Assembly: GCA_913020115.1 (NCBI GenBank) | Contig: CAJWBQ010000014.1 | Span: 46,850 to 110,849, forward strand | DNA length: 64,000 bases | Direction: 5' to 3' | Origin: an uncultured Cellvibrionales bacterium | GTDB taxonomy: Bacteria > Pseudomonadota > Gammaproteobacteria > Pseudomonadales > Cellvibrionaceae | Part shown: piece by piece, positions 44,879 through 53,244 of the stretch | Layout: every line of letters starts with the position of its first letter | Position numbering within the stretch: position 1 is the first letter of the stretch | Translations under genes and position numbers: made by a program | The notes under the pieces: model-generated | Database searches by the model: none | Told to the model about the DNA's origin: nothing | The model's input: the letters and a program-made list of their open reading frames with translations, nothing else

Positions 44879-45303
44879 ATTTTTCAGCCGTAAAAGCCAA
44901 AGCCGTCGACTTCTTTAGTGAGGCTAGTTTTGTCAGCCATATACATGACAGCTCAGATTACGAGAAAGCCCTCGAACTGATGGACGAGTTGATCGAGGAA
45001 TATGACACCTACCTTCCTTTAATCGAGGTACTGTCGGCATCTATTGAGAAGTGGGAAAATGAAGCTGATGAATTTCGTGAATTCAATAAACGTATTGAAA
45101 ACCTCAATGACGGAGTAGCCGCACTTAGGGTCCTGATGGATCAATACAACCTTAAAGCTGATGATCTTCGCGAAGAGATTGGCGGCAAGAGTTTAGTATC
45201 CATGATTCTAAGCGGCTCTCGAAAGTTAACACTGGATCACATTCAGGCACTTTCCAAGCGTTTCAAAGTTTCACCCGCACTCTTTCTGTCCGCCCCTAGC
45301 TGA
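44875..45303 (+). CDS. higA: HigA-type antitoxin with C-terminal helix-turn-helix
   Basis: A 142-residue antitoxin. The N-terminal helical part, about residues 1-90, would wrap the toxin, and 88-140 form an Xre-type helix-turn-helix (DQYNLKADDLREEIGGKSLVSMILSGSRKLTLDHIQALSKRF). The N-terminal part is longer than in short HigA forms, as in relatives annotated as type II antitoxins with HTH. It begins by overlapping higB. Confidence 0.85.
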   Translation: MNFSAVKAKAVDFFSEASFVSHIHDSSDYEKALELMDELIEEYDTYLPLIEVLSASIEKWENEADEFREFNKRIENLNDGVAALRVLMDQYNLKADDLREEIGGKSLVSMILSGSRKLTLDHIQALSKRFKVSPALFLSAPS

Positions 45304-45360
45304 TCGGTATTCTCAATTCAACTTGGCAGAGAGCCAGGCCGAAACGGGCCCTCTCAAAAA

Positions 45361-45450
45361 ATGATTAATTTTTTGATCGAAATGAAACAAAGAAATCCCC
45401 GTTATGGCTACCGTAGGATAGGGTACTGGCAAATTAACTTTTCCAAATAG
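45361..45450 (+). pseudogene. transposase (integrase-core) fragment cut by an IS6-like end
   Basis: The short frame INFLIEMKQRNPRYGYRRI matches the conserved start of an integrase-core (IS3/rve-like) transposase. At 45421-45443 it runs into GGTACTGGCAAATTAACTTT, resembling the terminal repeat of the IS6-type elements nearby. Only about 20 residues remain. Confidence 0.45.
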
Positions 45451-45453
45451 AAG

Positions 45454-45878
45454 AACACCTGCGTCGGGGTTCAAGCAACCGTCCCACCCAGAAATCGCTG
45501 AGCGCGCCCAACAGGCAAGAAACGACGCATCCCTCGCTCCGTCCCGCCTAGCCTAGCCTGTAGATAAACATCTACTACTTCACCATACCCACCAAGAGTA
45601 GGCGCTTTAGGCAAAGCACTTGCTACGCTCGCAGGGCAGGCTCTCTTGATCCACAGCGCGCCATAGGTAGCGCTGCTGAAGGTGCCCCTGAACTTGGCCC
45701 ACGTTGAATGTGAAATGTGTAGCTCGGCTTTATAAGTCTTAGCCGCTAAGTCCGATTCGGATTTATTTGAAGCACTGAACGATGATTAAATACTATTGCC
45801 TGATGGGATGTACTCCTGAGAATACATTGAGTTTCAAAAAAATATAAGTTCGGGGAAAAACGGTGAAATACGAATTAA
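45454..45878. other. non-coding stretch of the HigBA segment
   Basis: About 425 bp without a gene I can support. It seems eroded mobile DNA between the transposase scrap and repeat B. Confidence 0.4.
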
Positions 45879-45879
45879 A

Positions 45880-45955
45880 ATGGTGCCTCGGGCCGGAATT
45901 TCATAGTCTTTAATATCAATGACTTATAGAGTATTGGTGCCTTTTTGGCGCCCCA
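45880..45955 (+). repeat. tRNA-Leu-derived direct repeat B (attachment-site-like)
   Basis: 45879-45900 is 22 nt identical to 63926-63947, the 3' end of the tRNA-Leu gene: acceptor 3' strand plus the T-arm half. The next 55 bp are similar to repeat A only and so belong to the element. Same orientation as the tRNA. Confidence 0.8.
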
Positions 45956-46090
45956 CATAGGCCTGTTTTCTATTACTTATAACGTCCGCGGGGAATAAAC
46001 TGCAATTTCGCACCATACAGCTTGCCAAGACAGCCTCACTCGTGCAAACAGAGAATAATATGTTTATAGACCGATCTAGCGGACTTCAAA

Positions 46091-46231
46091 ATGTTTCAAA
46101 GCTCAGATATACATACCGTAACCGAATTTAGCCGCAAGCCTGCAGAACATTAGGCAAGCCTTGTCCGAAAAAGGTAGGCCATTACAAAGCTTCATTGCTG
46201 AATTCGAGGCAAAACACGAGATTACACGTTG
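46091..46231 (+). pseudogene. Phd/YefM-type antitoxin, frameshifted
   Basis: The frame starts MFQSSDIHTVTEFSRKPAEH and stops at 46151. A shifted frame continues with LSEKGRPLQSFIAEFEAKHE and ends overlapping the toxin start (TTGA). Together they resemble a short Phd/YefM antitoxin. Confidence 0.55.
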
Positions 46232-46524
46232 AAAAACTTTCTCGTGGAAATCAAGCCGACGGCTGAGCAAGATCTCACGCAACGATACGAGCAAACTGCG
46301 GAAGAATCGCCTCAGAATGCCTTGAATTGGTATTTACGGATGATCATCGTCATCGAAAAGCTGAATCTACTGGCAGAACGATGCCCTCTCGCTCCTGAAG
46401 GCAGGGATCTAAACCTAGGCATTCGCCATTTAGTAATTGGAGATACCGAGCCCTTTACATCATCAACGATGAAGTCGTTGAAATTCTGCATTTACGCCAT
46501 TCGCGAATGAGCCGAATTCTATAG
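46229..46524 (+). pseudogene. ParE/RelE-type toxin, frameshifted
   Basis: The first frame reads MKNFLVEIKPTAEQDLTQRY and matches the ParE/RelE start. After GIRHLVIGD a base seems lost near 46445. The other frame continues YRALYIINDEVVEILHLRH, the characteristic ending, and stops at 46522. It begins with TTG. The module is likely inactive. Confidence 0.7.
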
Positions 46525-46631
46525 CTCGTTGGTGGGTATTGCCAAATTAACTCTAAACCACGATGAATTTTACGATCGTCTCCAAATTAAGCTGTCGCAT
46601 TTCTCCAAGACATAAAGGCATCCTGCCTGAG

Positions 46632-47175
46632 GGTTCTGACAAATTAACTTCTTCAGGCCAGATGAATCTAGCCTCAAGTCTCAAGCCACCGCCCAACTCC
46701 ATTCATTGAACGCACTTATCCTGAGATCACGGTAGTGCTGAGCACGGATTAAATGTCTACCTAGGTTGAAGAGGTTATGGACGACAGCATAGGCACCCAA
46801 AAATCTCTGAGCCTAGTCAACCGACCTGAACCGTCGGAATGCCGCACCACGAATCACTCGCTCTCGCACTCTGGTCGGCTCATGCGATTGCACTGCCTGA
46901 TTGTTGGCATACTGGGAATCATCATGGCTAACATCCGGCATTAGCTCGCGATGTGCGACACCATAATTATGAAGCTTATCCGTCACGATCTTTCTGGGCT
47001 CCTCACCGTCCTGATCAACAGCACGCCCTAGATAATGCTGCTTGCCGTTGGTTTTCACAAAGACTTCATCGATGTAGAGCTAAATGGCGCAGCTGATGAC
47101 ATCGGGTGGGAACCTGTGGCGTTTATAAGTATTCATCTAGCGATTATCAAATATTTCCAGTTAAGTTGACGGCTC
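46632..47175 (-). mobile_element. IS6-family element remnant 1
   Basis: About 544 bp with related ends (GGTTCTGACAAATTAACTTC at left; GGAGCCGTCAACTTAACTGG read from right) and an internally deleted transposase. Shorter than intact IS6 elements. Same orientation as remnant 2 at 61806. Confidence 0.7.
46681..47136 (-). pseudogene. IS6-type transposase, internally deleted
   Basis: Frame from ATG 47136 reads MNTYKRHRFPPDVIS, then a stop and DEVFVKTNGKQHYLGRAVDQDGEE joined to PRKIVTDKLHNYGVAHREL. The end in another frame has HNLFNLGRHLIRAQHYR-like residues. DEVFVK and VTDKL are hallmark IS6/IS240 DDE motifs. Central parts are missing, so it is not functional. Confidence 0.75.
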
Positions 47176-47240
47176 CCTAACTTTCCTGTCGTTGGCAAAA
47201 TAGAAAAACAAGACAGTTATTAGTTTCTAAGAACATAAAT

Positions 47241-48386
47241 CTAGGCCTGCTTTTTATCCCCATTTATCCAGGTGTCGCATACGCAAAAATCCTGATCCAT
47301 AGACACAAAATTTGCGATTGAACCCGATTTAATACAGCCGAGCTCTGACTCAAGGCCTAGCGCTTTCGCTGGGTACAGTGAAGCCATACGAATGGCCTCA
47401 AAAATGTCGATGTTGCCGTATTGTGCGGCGTTCTTCACCGCCGAGTTCATGTTTAAATCAGAACCTGCCAGGGAACCCGCCGCATTGGCGCAGCGCCCTT
47501 CTCTCGCAACAATCGTCTCGCCATTGAGCACAAAAGATTTGTTCTTTGCGCCCACGGTGGGCATTGCATCAGTGACCAATATTGCGCCGCCAACTTGTTT
47601 TGCGGCAAGGGCTACACTGAAAGCCGCGGGGTGCATGTGGTAACCGTCAGCAATAATTCCGAACCAGCTGTGCCGATCTTGCAACGCTGCCCCAACCATT
47701 CCGGGCGAACGACTTTGTAGGGGCGTCATCGCATTATACAAATGAGTAAAGCCGGTAGCGCCAGCCATCAAGGCCGATTTTGCGGCATTATAATCTGCCG
47801 CGCTGTGACCCATGCTGACAATAGGGCCCGCCTCAGTTATACGTCGAATCATCTCGACTGTGGTAAGCTCTGGAGCAATAGTGACGAGGGTTTTACCCGC
47901 TCCCAGCGACGTGATGATATCAAAACCTTGCTGATCTAAAATGCAAAACTTACTAGCGTCATGGGCGCCTTTGCGCTCTGCATTAAGAAATGGGCCCTCG
48001 AGATGAATTCCCAGTATTCCTGGCAAGCCAATCTCCATAGCCTTAGCCACTGCCGCAATAGCCGCTCGCATAACTTCAAAGCTATCTGTAATCAGGGTGG
48101 GGAGAAATCCTGTGGTTCCATACTGCCTATGCGCAGCCGCCATAACTTGAAGTGTTTCCACTGTGGGCGCATTGTTAAATAACACTCCGCCACCGCCGTT
48201 CACCTGCAAGTCTATGAAACCAGGCGCAATGTAGTTACCCTTTAGGTCATAAGAAATCTCGCAGTCATTCGGCAAATCTCGCTGCAAAATCACGTCGACG
48301 ACACGATTTTTCTCGAACAATATTGCGTAATTGCTCAGCAGTTCTTCGCCGGTGAAGACCTTGCCATTAATGATCGCTTTAAGCAT
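47241..48386 (-). CDS. nagA: N-acetylglucosamine/galactosamine-6-phosphate deacetylase
   Basis: A 381-residue amidohydrolase-superfamily deacetylase: APGFIDLQVNGGGGVLFNN, GIHLEGPFLNAERKGAHD, VSMGHSAADY, GATGFTHLYNAMTPLQSRSPG, GIIADGYHMHP, ILVTDAMPTVG. These are the metal and substrate motifs of NagA. It removes acetate from GlcNAc-6-P or GalNAc-6-P in the cytoplasm. Last gene of the operon. Its start overlaps the ROK kinase by 8 bp, so translation is coupled. AgaS and AgaZ in the same operon favour the GalNAc-6-P role (AgaA), though dual specificity is common. Confidence 0.9.
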   Translation of the reverse strand: MLKAIINGKVFTGEELLSNYAILFEKNRVVDVILQRDLPNDCEISYDLKGNYIAPGFIDLQVNGGGGVLFNNAPTVETLQVMAAAHRQYGTTGFLPTLITDSFEVMRAAIAAVAKAMEIGLPGILGIHLEGPFLNAERKGAHDASKFCILDQQGFDIITSLGAGKTLVTIAPELTTVEMIRRITEAGPIVSMGHSAADYNAAKSALMAGATGFTHLYNAMTPLQSRSPGMVGAALQDRHSWFGIIADGYHMHPAAFSVALAAKQVGGAILVTDAMPTVGAKNKSFVLNGETIVAREGRCANAAGSLAGSDLNMNSAVKNAAQYGNIDIFEAIRMASLYPAKALGLESELGCIKSGSIANFVSMDQDFCVCDTWINGDKKQA

Positions 48387-49281
48387 ATCTATGGCCTAGA
48401 AGGGCAACGCCCCTCACCCCACTTGAGTCGCCAAATTTCGGAGCCACAACGCGCGGTACATTGACGCCTGCAAATAAGTATTCAGAAATCGCTCCAGGAA
48501 GCATCTGGTAAAGCTCGGGAATATTCGACAAGCCGCCTCCCAAGACAATGATGTTGGGGTCGAATACCAAGGTTAGCTGGGCTAAATAACTGCCTAAGCA
48601 ATCTACATAGGCCGAAAAAATTTCCAGAGCTTGCGTATCTCCGCGCTGTAGGCTCTGAATGAGTTCAGCCACCGTTGTGTAGCGACTATGAAAATGTGAG
48701 CACAACCCAAGCAGCCCTGGCCCCGATAAATATTGCTCTATACAACTGGTTCGGCCACAGCCACAAACTCGGAGCGGAAACTGATAGCGCTGCTGAATTA
48801 TGGCAGGCAGTAACAAATGACCAAACTCGCTGACATTACGACTGCCACTGTACAGGCGCCCGTCGATACATAAACCACCGGATACACCCGTGCCTAACAC
48901 TACTCCAAGGACATATTTTTGTTCCTCCCCGGCCCCACCATTGGCCTCTGAAAAGGCAAAGGCTTTTACATCGTTTTCGAAACTCACGGGGCGTGACAAA
49001 CGAGCCGAAATATCATCTTTCAAACGCCGACCATGAATGCAGGGAATATTTGAAGACACCGCACAACCCTCTGGATCTACTAAGCCGGGTAAGCCAATCC
49101 CTACAGTCCCCCGAACTTGGGTGATGTGGTCAGCCTTTTCAATCATGCTTACCACGGAATCTAAAAAGGATTGGTAACTTTCCTTTGGCGTGGGAGCTCG
49201 CCAGGCTTCTAGCCTATTCAACTCAGCGTCAAAGATAGCCAGCTCCATTTTGGTGCCGCCTATATCTAGTCCATACATCAT
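48379..49281 (-). CDS. ROK-family amino-sugar kinase (NagK/AgaK type)
   Basis: A 300-residue ROK kinase: N-terminal ATP loop YGLDIGGTKMELAIF, ENDVKAFAFSEA with the catalytic Asp, GVVLGTGVSGGLCIDG, and the ROK zinc motif CGCGRTSCIEQYLSG. It phosphorylates GlcNAc or GalNAc at O6. It lies between agaS and nagA in an operon otherwise devoted to GalNAc, so a GalNAc kinase (AgaK) is likely. It is NagK-like in sequence, so specificity cannot be fixed. Confidence 0.88.
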   Translation of the reverse strand: MMYGLDIGGTKMELAIFDAELNRLEAWRAPTPKESYQSFLDSVVSMIEKADHITQVRGTVGIGLPGLVDPEGCAVSSNIPCIHGRRLKDDISARLSRPVSFENDVKAFAFSEANGGAGEEQKYVLGVVLGTGVSGGLCIDGRLYSGSRNVSEFGHLLLPAIIQQRYQFPLRVCGCGRTSCIEQYLSGPGLLGLCSHFHSRYTTVAELIQSLQRGDTQALEIFSAYVDCLGSYLAQLTLVFDPNIIVLGGGLSNIPELYQMLPGAISEYLFAGVNVPRVVAPKFGDSSGVRGVALLGHRYA

Positions 49282-49296
49282 AATGAATACTCTGTT

Positions 49297-50457
49297 TTAT
49301 TGCCCGCGGTAAGGGTGAATGATTACCCCCTTTACCACCCGGTTTACTTCGCCGGACGGGCATGGGTTATCGGCACCAATGCCTCGCTCAATGGCGGCAA
49401 AGAAACCCAGCATCTGACAGTAAACGATGTAAACGAGAGACAGCCATACGTCTTGGAATTCAAACGTTTTTTCACCTGAAACTTCTTCATCTAGAGCAGC
49501 TTCACCTAATGCTGCAGGCGACAGCGCTACGATGTGGGCCAGCTGTTTGTCGTCCTGAAGTTCTGTTAACAAATCATTGTCGAATCTCGCGGAGTAAGCG
49601 TCGGCCGATCGCAATAACAGCAGCAAGGTGTTCTTGTCCAAAACTGATTTTGGTCCGTGCCGAAAACCCAAAGGAGAATCGAACATAGGCACCACCTCAC
49701 CAGCACTCAACTCTAAACACTTGAGCGAGGCTTCTCTAGCAGTACCCAAAAGGCAGCCCGCGCCAAGGACCACCAAGCGAGTAAAACCTCGCTTCGCCAA
49801 AGAGCGCACATTGGTGAGTTGCTCGCTCAACAAGCGCTCGGTGAGATTTGCGGTTTGTTCTAACTGGCGAGGGTTCGAGGAAAAAATACTCAGGCAAGTT
49901 ACCAACATGGATGAATAGCTGCTGGTCATCGCAAAACTGCGATCGTTGGTTCCCTCAGGCATCAACACGCAGTAGGTATTGTCAGTATTGCTGGATGCTA
50001 GTTTGGCTAAATAACCCTCGTGATTACAGGTTAATACCAGATGGTAACAATCACTCAGTACTTGATTTGCCAGCTCTACACTGGCAACACTTTCTGGGCT
50101 GTCACCAGAGCGCGCAAAGGAAATTAACAAAGTAGGAACGTCTTCCGAAAAATATTGCCCGGGGTCGCTAACAATATCAGTGGTGCTAATCGCGTCCACG
50201 CGGCGGCGCAATGTTTTACGCAGGTGGGGCGCGAGAGTTTCTCCAATAAAAGCCGAAGTACCGGCTCCGGTTAACACCATTCTACATTCAGGTTTAGCCA
50301 GCAAAGGCTGCAACCAGGCATCCAAAGCCGCCCTTTGCTTATCGATGTTGGCCGCAGCTTGCCGCCAAACCTTCGGTTGCTGCAAAATCTCGCGAGCGGT
50401 CCACGCGCTGTTGCTTGCCTCTAGTGTGGAGGCGGGAATTTCAAAATACTGTTCCAT
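49297..50457 (-). CDS. agaS: AgaS galactosamine-6-phosphate deaminase/isomerase
   Basis: A 386-residue double-SIS-domain protein: TAREILQQPKVW (family start), VLTGAGTSAFIGETLAP, LISFARSGDSPESVASVELA, FAMTSSYSSM, LKCLELSAGEVVPMFDSPLGFRHGP. This is AgaS, which converts GalN-6-P to tagatose-6-P and ammonia in GalNAc use. 15 bp from the kinase and 71 bp from agaZ. Its presence is the strongest evidence that the locus handles GalNAc. Confidence 0.9.
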   Translation of the reverse strand: MEQYFEIPASTLEASNSAWTAREILQQPKVWRQAAANIDKQRAALDAWLQPLLAKPECRMVLTGAGTSAFIGETLAPHLRKTLRRRVDAISTTDIVSDPGQYFSEDVPTLLISFARSGDSPESVASVELANQVLSDCYHLVLTCNHEGYLAKLASSNTDNTYCVLMPEGTNDRSFAMTSSYSSMLVTCLSIFSSNPRQLEQTANLTERLLSEQLTNVRSLAKRGFTRLVVLGAGCLLGTAREASLKCLELSAGEVVPMFDSPLGFRHGPKSVLDKNTLLLLLRSADAYSARFDNDLLTELQDDKQLAHIVALSPAALGEAALDEEVSGEKTFEFQDVWLSLVYIVYCQMLGFFAAIERGIGADNPCPSGEVNRVVKGVIIHPYRGQ

Positions 50458-50528
50458 AAAAACTTCTCTTTGCGTATGTTTGTCCTGCTTTTAGCGCTCA
50501 AGCAACAGGGCCTTGACCAAGAATTTCA

Positions 50529-51824
50529 CTACTCACCTAAACAAGCGGCTCCTAAACAGGCCGCGGCATAGCACGCCGTCACTTGCATAATGTAGTGCTG
50601 TATTAAGGATTTAGGCGAGCTTAAAAGTTCTCCGGCTCGCAGTGCTGTGTATTGCTGCGGTAGGTACTGGTTCAACAGAGGCGGCGGAATGTCTAAGGCC
50701 TCAAGGTTTGCAATCAATTGGGCCGTGGCGCCTTCAATGGCGGGGTCATTCCAGTAATAACGTATTCGATCACTGTAGCTATAGCGCCGACACAGCTGCC
50801 CTTGAGGTTCTTCGCTGGGGTAATATCTCTGCCAACTTTTGGGGTTTTCGAGCATAATTAATTCGCACTGTTCACGCAGATTGCTGCGTTGCCTCTCTGC
50901 CACCAGCGCATCTTCTATATGACTCAGCGCAAATAGAACCTCACGCAGCGCAAAGGTTAACTGCGGCCCCACCTTAAGAATGGCGAAGTGGTCGCGAACC
51001 AGTTCCAAATACGCACTGGGTGCTTGATAGTCTGTGGAGTGAGCCTCGTACACCATATTGGGCAAGTCTCGAATCAGGGCGCTGAGATTTACGCTCTCGG
51101 CTGATTGATAGTTGTGCACCGAGCTGTGATTAAACTCAACACCAGGCTGCACCACCAAGCCCACCACTCTCGACCATGCATCACTAAGCCCACGATCGAG
51201 AAATTCAGTCTTATGAGCCTGCACGGTTTTCATCACAGCCGAGACAGGTGTCACTTGTAAGTTGTCCATGGCCTCTGTCGCGCCACCCGGCGGAGGCACT
51301 TCGGTGCCAACGACATAAAGTAGGTCTGACTGAGCAAAACATTCAATCGCCGTGCGCTCGGCCACTTCACATAATTCTGCCGCCCTTCGCGCCACCAGAT
51401 CGTCGTCGAGCTCGATGGGATCATCGGCGCAGGCCATACTGGTGTCTAAATGAATTTTCTTGAAGCCCGCCCGCACATAGGACGCGACTAAATCTCGAGC
51501 CTTTGCCATTGCGTCAAGAGCGCTTTCTTCGCACCAGACTACTGGCCCCAGGTGATCGCCGCCCAAAATAATATCAGCTGCGGGAAACCCCACTTTTTTA
51601 GCAATGCTTTCAATATAGGGCACAAAATCAGCCGGGGTCATTCCTGTGTATCCGCCAAATTGATTCACTTGGTTCGCCGTTGCTTCAATTAACACGGGAG
51701 ACCCATCTTTCTTTCCCTGCCGGAGCGCCGCTTCTAAAACCATTTGGTGAGCCGTACACACCGCGTAAATACCTTTTCCATGACCCGCGCGGTTGCTTTG
51801 AATAATATCGAAAATTTTGTTCAT
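50529..51824 (-). CDS. agaZ: AgaZ/KbaZ/GatZ-family tagatose-phosphate protein
   Basis: A 431-residue protein of the GatZ/KbaZ family: GIYAVCTAHQMVLEAAL, SPVLIEATANQVNQFGGYTGMTP, ILGGDHLGPVVW, FKKIHLDTSMACADDP, YVVGTEVPPPGGA, EAHSTDYQAP, LKVGPQLTFALREVLFAL. Family members are described either as the non-catalytic partner of tagatose-1,6-bisphosphate aldolase or as the tagatose-6-phosphate kinase (AgaZ). No separate kinase is in the locus, which fits the second view. No catalytic KbaY/GatY aldolase is in the window either. Confidence 0.85.
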   Translation of the reverse strand: MNKIFDIIQSNRAGHGKGIYAVCTAHQMVLEAALRQGKKDGSPVLIEATANQVNQFGGYTGMTPADFVPYIESIAKKVGFPAADIILGGDHLGPVVWCEESALDAMAKARDLVASYVRAGFKKIHLDTSMACADDPIELDDDLVARRAAELCEVAERTAIECFAQSDLLYVVGTEVPPPGGATEAMDNLQVTPVSAVMKTVQAHKTEFLDRGLSDAWSRVVGLVVQPGVEFNHSSVHNYQSAESVNLSALIRDLPNMVYEAHSTDYQAPSAYLELVRDHFAILKVGPQLTFALREVLFALSHIEDALVAERQRSNLREQCELIMLENPKSWQRYYPSEEPQGQLCRRYSYSDRIRYYWNDPAIEGATAQLIANLEALDIPPPLLNQYLPQQYTALRAGELLSSPKSLIQHYIMQVTACYAAACLGAACLGE

Positions 51825-51863
51825 AATGTTTACACTACTTGGATGGGAATAAGGGTGAATAAT

Positions 51864-53198
51864 TTACGCCTCTGCGGCTCGGCTAGAATCGCTCCAACGC
51901 TTTATTTTATGACCCTTAAGGGCATAAAAAAGAATAAACAAGTAACAGGGAATCATAATTCTATAGGCGTTTTGCGGACTGGAAATGGACTCAGCTAACA
52001 GACCATAAATGAGTGGCAAGATAGCGCCGCCAGAAATTCCCATAATCAGTAAAGCCGAGCCGGTGGCGGTATTTCTTTGACTTAAGCCCGCCAGCGCCAG
52101 CGGCCATATCGCTGGCCAAACCAGGGCGTTAGCCAGGCCGAACAGGGCCACATAAAGCACGGCATCTGGAATTGAAGGCGCCCCCGTCCACGCTAATAAG
52201 CTATTCCACAAGCCGCTGGAGCCGGTGCTGGAATTCATCAGTAAGAGGGTAAACAGCAAACCAAAAATGGCAGACGCGGCCAAGGCTTTTTCCTGGCTGA
52301 GCCAGCGGGGTATCAGCAACATGCCCAACAGATATCCCGCCACCATAAAACTCATTGTGTAGGACGTGAGCTGACCAAAATTTTCGACACCTGCGCCTCG
52401 GCCAAACAAGCCTATGGTGTCGCCTGCAATTACTTCTGCGCCAACGTAGAAAAACAGTGCGATGGCCCCAAGAATAAGTTGTGGAAAATGCAGAATGCTA
52501 TGGTCTTCGCTCTGTTTTTCATCGTCATCTTCACTGGCGGGCTCAGGAAGTGGCGAACGCTTAATTAGAGCAGCCAATATCAATAACATAGCGGCCATCA
52601 AACAGTATGGCTCTACCAAGCGAGAGGACAGCTGTTTAAGCGCTTCTCGGTGTTGCTGTGGGTCTAGCAAGGCTAGGTTTTCTTCACTGAACGACGACAT
52701 ATCGGTGAGAACAAAAGCCGTGAATACTAGAGGGGCAATCACACCTGCGCTTTTATTGAGGATTCCCATGATGCTGATACGCACGGCCGCTGTTTCTCTA
52801 GGGCCAATTAAGACAATGTAGGGATTGGCCGCGGCTTGTAGCAAAGTGAGGCCGGTGCCTAATATAAATAACGCCAGTAAAAAGATACTGTAGGTTCGCA
52901 GCATGGCAGCAGGAATGAACACTAAGGCCCCCACCACCATCACCAGCAAGCCCAAAACCATGCCATTTTTATAACCGGTGCGGCGTAAAACGTGAGCGGC
53001 AGGCAATGCCGCAAGTGTATACGCGATGTAAAACGCCATTGTCACAAAGTAAGCCTCAACATGATTTAGCTCACAAGCAATTTGTAAAAATGGAATGAGT
53101 GAACCGTTCAGCCAGGTAATAAAACCAAACATAAAAAATAGCCCACCAATAATAAGCATGGGCATCAAGCTCGAACGAAGATTATTAGCGCTTTTCAT
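51864..53198 (-). CDS. FucP-type sugar MFS permease
   Basis: A 444-residue membrane protein with twelve hydrophobic helices and FucP-family traits (FMFGFITWLNGSLIPFL, ALPAAHVLRRTGYKNGM, TLLQAAANPYIVLIGP). It brings a sugar through the inner membrane by proton symport, likely GalNAc or GlcNAc as in AgaP/NagP systems. ATG 53198 has GGAT before it; a longer upstream frame is not used because it intrudes on the phosphodiester-glycosidase gene. 39 bp to agaZ. Confidence 0.87.
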   Translation of the reverse strand: MKSANNLRSSLMPMLIIGGLFFMFGFITWLNGSLIPFLQIACELNHVEAYFVTMAFYIAYTLAALPAAHVLRRTGYKNGMVLGLLVMVVGALVFIPAAMLRTYSIFLLALFILGTGLTLLQAAANPYIVLIGPRETAAVRISIMGILNKSAGVIAPLVFTAFVLTDMSSFSEENLALLDPQQHREALKQLSSRLVEPYCLMAAMLLILAALIKRSPLPEPASEDDDEKQSEDHSILHFPQLILGAIALFFYVGAEVIAGDTIGLFGRGAGVENFGQLTSYTMSFMVAGYLLGMLLIPRWLSQEKALAASAIFGLLFTLLLMNSSTGSSGLWNSLLAWTGAPSIPDAVLYVALFGLANALVWPAIWPLALAGLSQRNTATGSALLIMGISGGAILPLIYGLLAESISSPQNAYRIMIPCYLFILFYALKGHKIKRWSDSSRAAEA

Positions 53199-53244
53199 AC
53201 AGTAATCCAAATAGTGAGAATCGATGGGCAGACAATAAACAGAG

